Part shown: in pieces, positions 62,074 through 64,000 of the stretch | Position numbering within the stretch: the stretch's first letter is position 1 | Layout: each line of letters starts with the position of its first letter | NCBI GenBank assembly: GCA_025331125.1 | Contig: JAOALB010000107.1 | Coordinates: forward strand, 124,001-188,000 | Direction of reading: 5' to 3' | Length of the DNA stretch: 64,000 nt | From: Mycogone perniciosa | Lineage: Eukaryota; Ascomycota; Sordariomycetes; Hypocreales; Hypocreaceae | The notes under the pieces: generated by a model | Databases searched by the model: none | Told to the model about the DNA's origin: nothing | Seen by the model: only the letters and a program-made list of their open reading frames with translations | Position numbers and translations under genes: made by a program

Positions 62074-64000
62074 TTAGTTGCAGGGATAATGTGCGCTCTT
62101 CTGATGGCCACCTGAGAAGTAGTAGTTGGCCCAGTTTTTGTAGGCCTCCTTATATCCACATACAGGCAGATTGATGACACCAGGTGTCTGGATGCCGAAG
62201 TCGAAGATACTTTTCTGAATCTGGCCGTCACCCGGGTCGGCCAGGTCGCCACCGTTCTGGTGGTTGCGGTTATTGAAGCCACGAACAACACTGATGATAA
62301 TATCATCCTTTGTCACGCCACCCCAATTCTTGCCGTCTAGGGAGTCGAAGCCCTTGGGCTTGAGGAAGTTGTTGACCGTGCATCCTGACGCAAGGCCGCC
62401 GTCCGGTGGTAAGCCACAGTCCTCATAGTCCTCGCCTGTCGATACTAGCCAGTAATACTTGCCATCGACACAGGTGCGCTGACCAGATATATCATCCACA
62501 GGGACCAGAGAGTTCATACTGTCGTCACACGGCGAATTCATGTCGAGGATGAAGGCCCCTAAATCAGCAAGGCTCCATGCCGCACTCATCAGTACTCCGA
62601 ACATTGCCTTCGACAGTAATGCCTGGGTATCGATGTCACCTAGTGGCGGGTTTGGAGAAATCATTTTCCCGTCGGCAAACGTATTGTCGAGGATGGCGAT
62701 TGAAGAATCCGAGCCGTCCCATAGCTTTTTATTCATTGCGTCTGTTGACGCATACCATGCTTGTATGAACTGTGAGGCCGTAGAGGCCAGCTGGTTTTGG
62801 CGGTTGATTGCGGTGCCGCTATTGAGGAGCATGCGTCAGCATTGTACACCTTGTCTCGTCCATATATTGTCTCGTATATGGCCTAGGCGAGAAGAGTTTT
62901 GAAGACTTGCCTGACAGTTCCATCCTTAATCATAGTAATAGTACTGCTAACCATTGGATTGACAATGTCCTTGATAACGCCGAGGTTATCTGGATTGCCG
63001 CCTGCGGCCTTGTCAAAGGCTGGGAGCTGTTTGAACCCTGTAGACAGTAAAACACCCTGTCAGTTCATGGTCCTATCATCCTCATAAAATTGAGAAGCGC
63101 AAATGGAATGTTCGATGCAGAAATCTGGCTTACATCTATTCCAGAAGGAGGACGCGAAGAGCGAATAGCCTAGCCCGACAGCATCCAGGAGCAGCTTGAA
63201 CACGAAATCGTTGACTACCGGAACTGGTGCAAAAGTTGACGAAAAGAGGCCGAGCTGGCCGTTCACATTGCCTTGGACACGATTAATAGCATCGTAAAAG
63301 TCCCATATGCCCTATATTTCTCAGGGTAGTATCCACATTGTTAGCCACGTCATATATAGTCAAGTCCAGCTCCCCTTGGCAGTGATGAGGCAGGGATATG
63401 AAAAGAAGAGTGACCCTTACCGATTCGAGATTGACCATGGAGTTCATCACCTGGTAGGCGGCGGCACCGTTGTGGAAGTCATCGCATTGGTAGGGGGCTT
63501 TGCAGCCGTTGTCATCAGCTGTAACCTCACAGTGCATACCCTCCGCGCCGTGGAAATAGTTGCTGATAGCTTGGGAGAAAGAGAGCATTCCCCGGCCCTT
63601 GTTGGCATGGTAGTACGCCTTAGCGCTCTCCCAAGCACCTTGTGCCCCAGTCAAGGCCCAGCGTTGTGCTGCAGGCATAGCTGCGTCGACAACGCCGGAG
63701 TTGCTGCAAGTAACGTTCTGCCAATTGACACCATTAGCGGCGATGGTATAGAATTGCGCCTTGTCGCAGTTCGGGTAGGCGAGAGGACATTTGCTGCCAG
63801 CAGAAAAGGAGACTAGGTCGATGGCCCAGTCGGTGGTGCCCGCAAAGCCAAGCGACTGATACTGGTCAACGCGTTTGGCCTTGATATCGTCAGTCATGTA
63901 GGCAACCCACTGAACACCTTTGTAGACGAGGATATGGGTGTCGCTGCCAGCGTCATAGAAAGAGTGGGACGTTGGTTCGGAGGCCTTGATATTGAGAATC
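62074..64000 (-). CDS. GH18 chitinase, subgroup C type, C-terminal part (runs off right edge)
   Basis: The exons are 63421-64000 (continuing beyond the window), 63134-63311, 62911-63037 and 62074-62818, read on the minus strand. The introns are 109, 96 and 92 bp. The last has a GC-AG boundary (AG|gcaagt ... aatag). The first exon carries the end of the GH18 barrel and the family's linker: SFYDAGSDTHILVYKGVQWV, AYMTDDIKAKRV and GFAGTTDWAIDL. Downstream is the long Cys-containing C-terminal region of subgroup-C chitinases (MHCEVTADDNGCKAPYQC, FWNRWFKQLPAFDKAAGG, HYPCN at the end). These secreted enzymes cleave chitin and usually carry LysM/CBM18 modules at the N-terminus, which lies outside the window. 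About 495 residues are visible, with no lesions. The active-site DxxDxDxE is beyond the edge. Confidence 0.8.

Overview
The window looks like a chromosome segment of a filamentous ascomycete, probably Eurotiomycetes (Aspergillus/Penicillium-like). This is inferred from short GT-AG introns (about 53-109 bp, CTRAC-type branch sites, YAG acceptors) and from the protein families: a CBM18 lectin, a subgroup-C GH18 chitinase, a UstYa-family protein, a UstS-like GST, a homeobox/C2H2 regulator and an FRE-type ferric reductase. Normal-GC gene islands alternate with very AT-rich blocks. The blocks hold decayed retrotransposons whose C:G to T:A changes are what repeat-induced point mutation (RIP) leaves.

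Layout. 1-5.9 kb: a hairpin repeat, a broken ORF, a two-exon small secreted protein (minus) and a four-exon M20 amidohydrolase (plus). 5.9-17.6 kb: an unmutated LTR abutting a truncated RIPed Ty3/Gypsy fragment (minus), then a full-length RIPed Gypsy element with TATAG target duplication. That element splits an acidic-repeat ORF and carries a younger solo Copia-like LTR. 17.6-26.0 kb: a gene island dominated by decay, with a hypothetical ORF, a CBM18 lectin pseudogene, a proline-rich secreted-protein pseudogene, an intact 162-aa cysteine-rich secreted protein, an unknown pseudogene and a 3'-truncated UstYa-like gene. 26.0-49.26 kb: one RIPed block with a Ty1/Copia relic (minus) split by a full-length Gypsy element (plus, TAAAA duplication), a Gypsy fragment, a second near-complete Gypsy element and a Tad-like LINE relic.

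49.26-64 kb: a 5'-truncated, frameshifted glycogenin-like GT8 gene, a single-exon GST, a solo LTR, a three-exon homeobox/C2H2 regulator, a dehydrogenase pseudogene, a ferric reductase interrupted by one in-frame amber codon, and the C-terminal half of a GH18 chitinase running off the right edge.

The genes do not form an obvious pathway. The common theme is accessory, secreted and secondary-metabolism-type functions beside repeats, several of them cut exactly where a RIPed block begins. The single-copy pseudogenes decay by frameshifts and stops without AT enrichment, unlike the repeats. I found no convincing new multi-gene system. The most noteworthy items are the two unfamiliar secreted proteins, the split acidic-repeat ORF, the nested retroelement chronology, and the single amber codon in an otherwise intact ferric reductase. 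Intron boundaries were placed by eye. Edges of AT-rich elements are approximate except where an LTR or target duplication fixes them.
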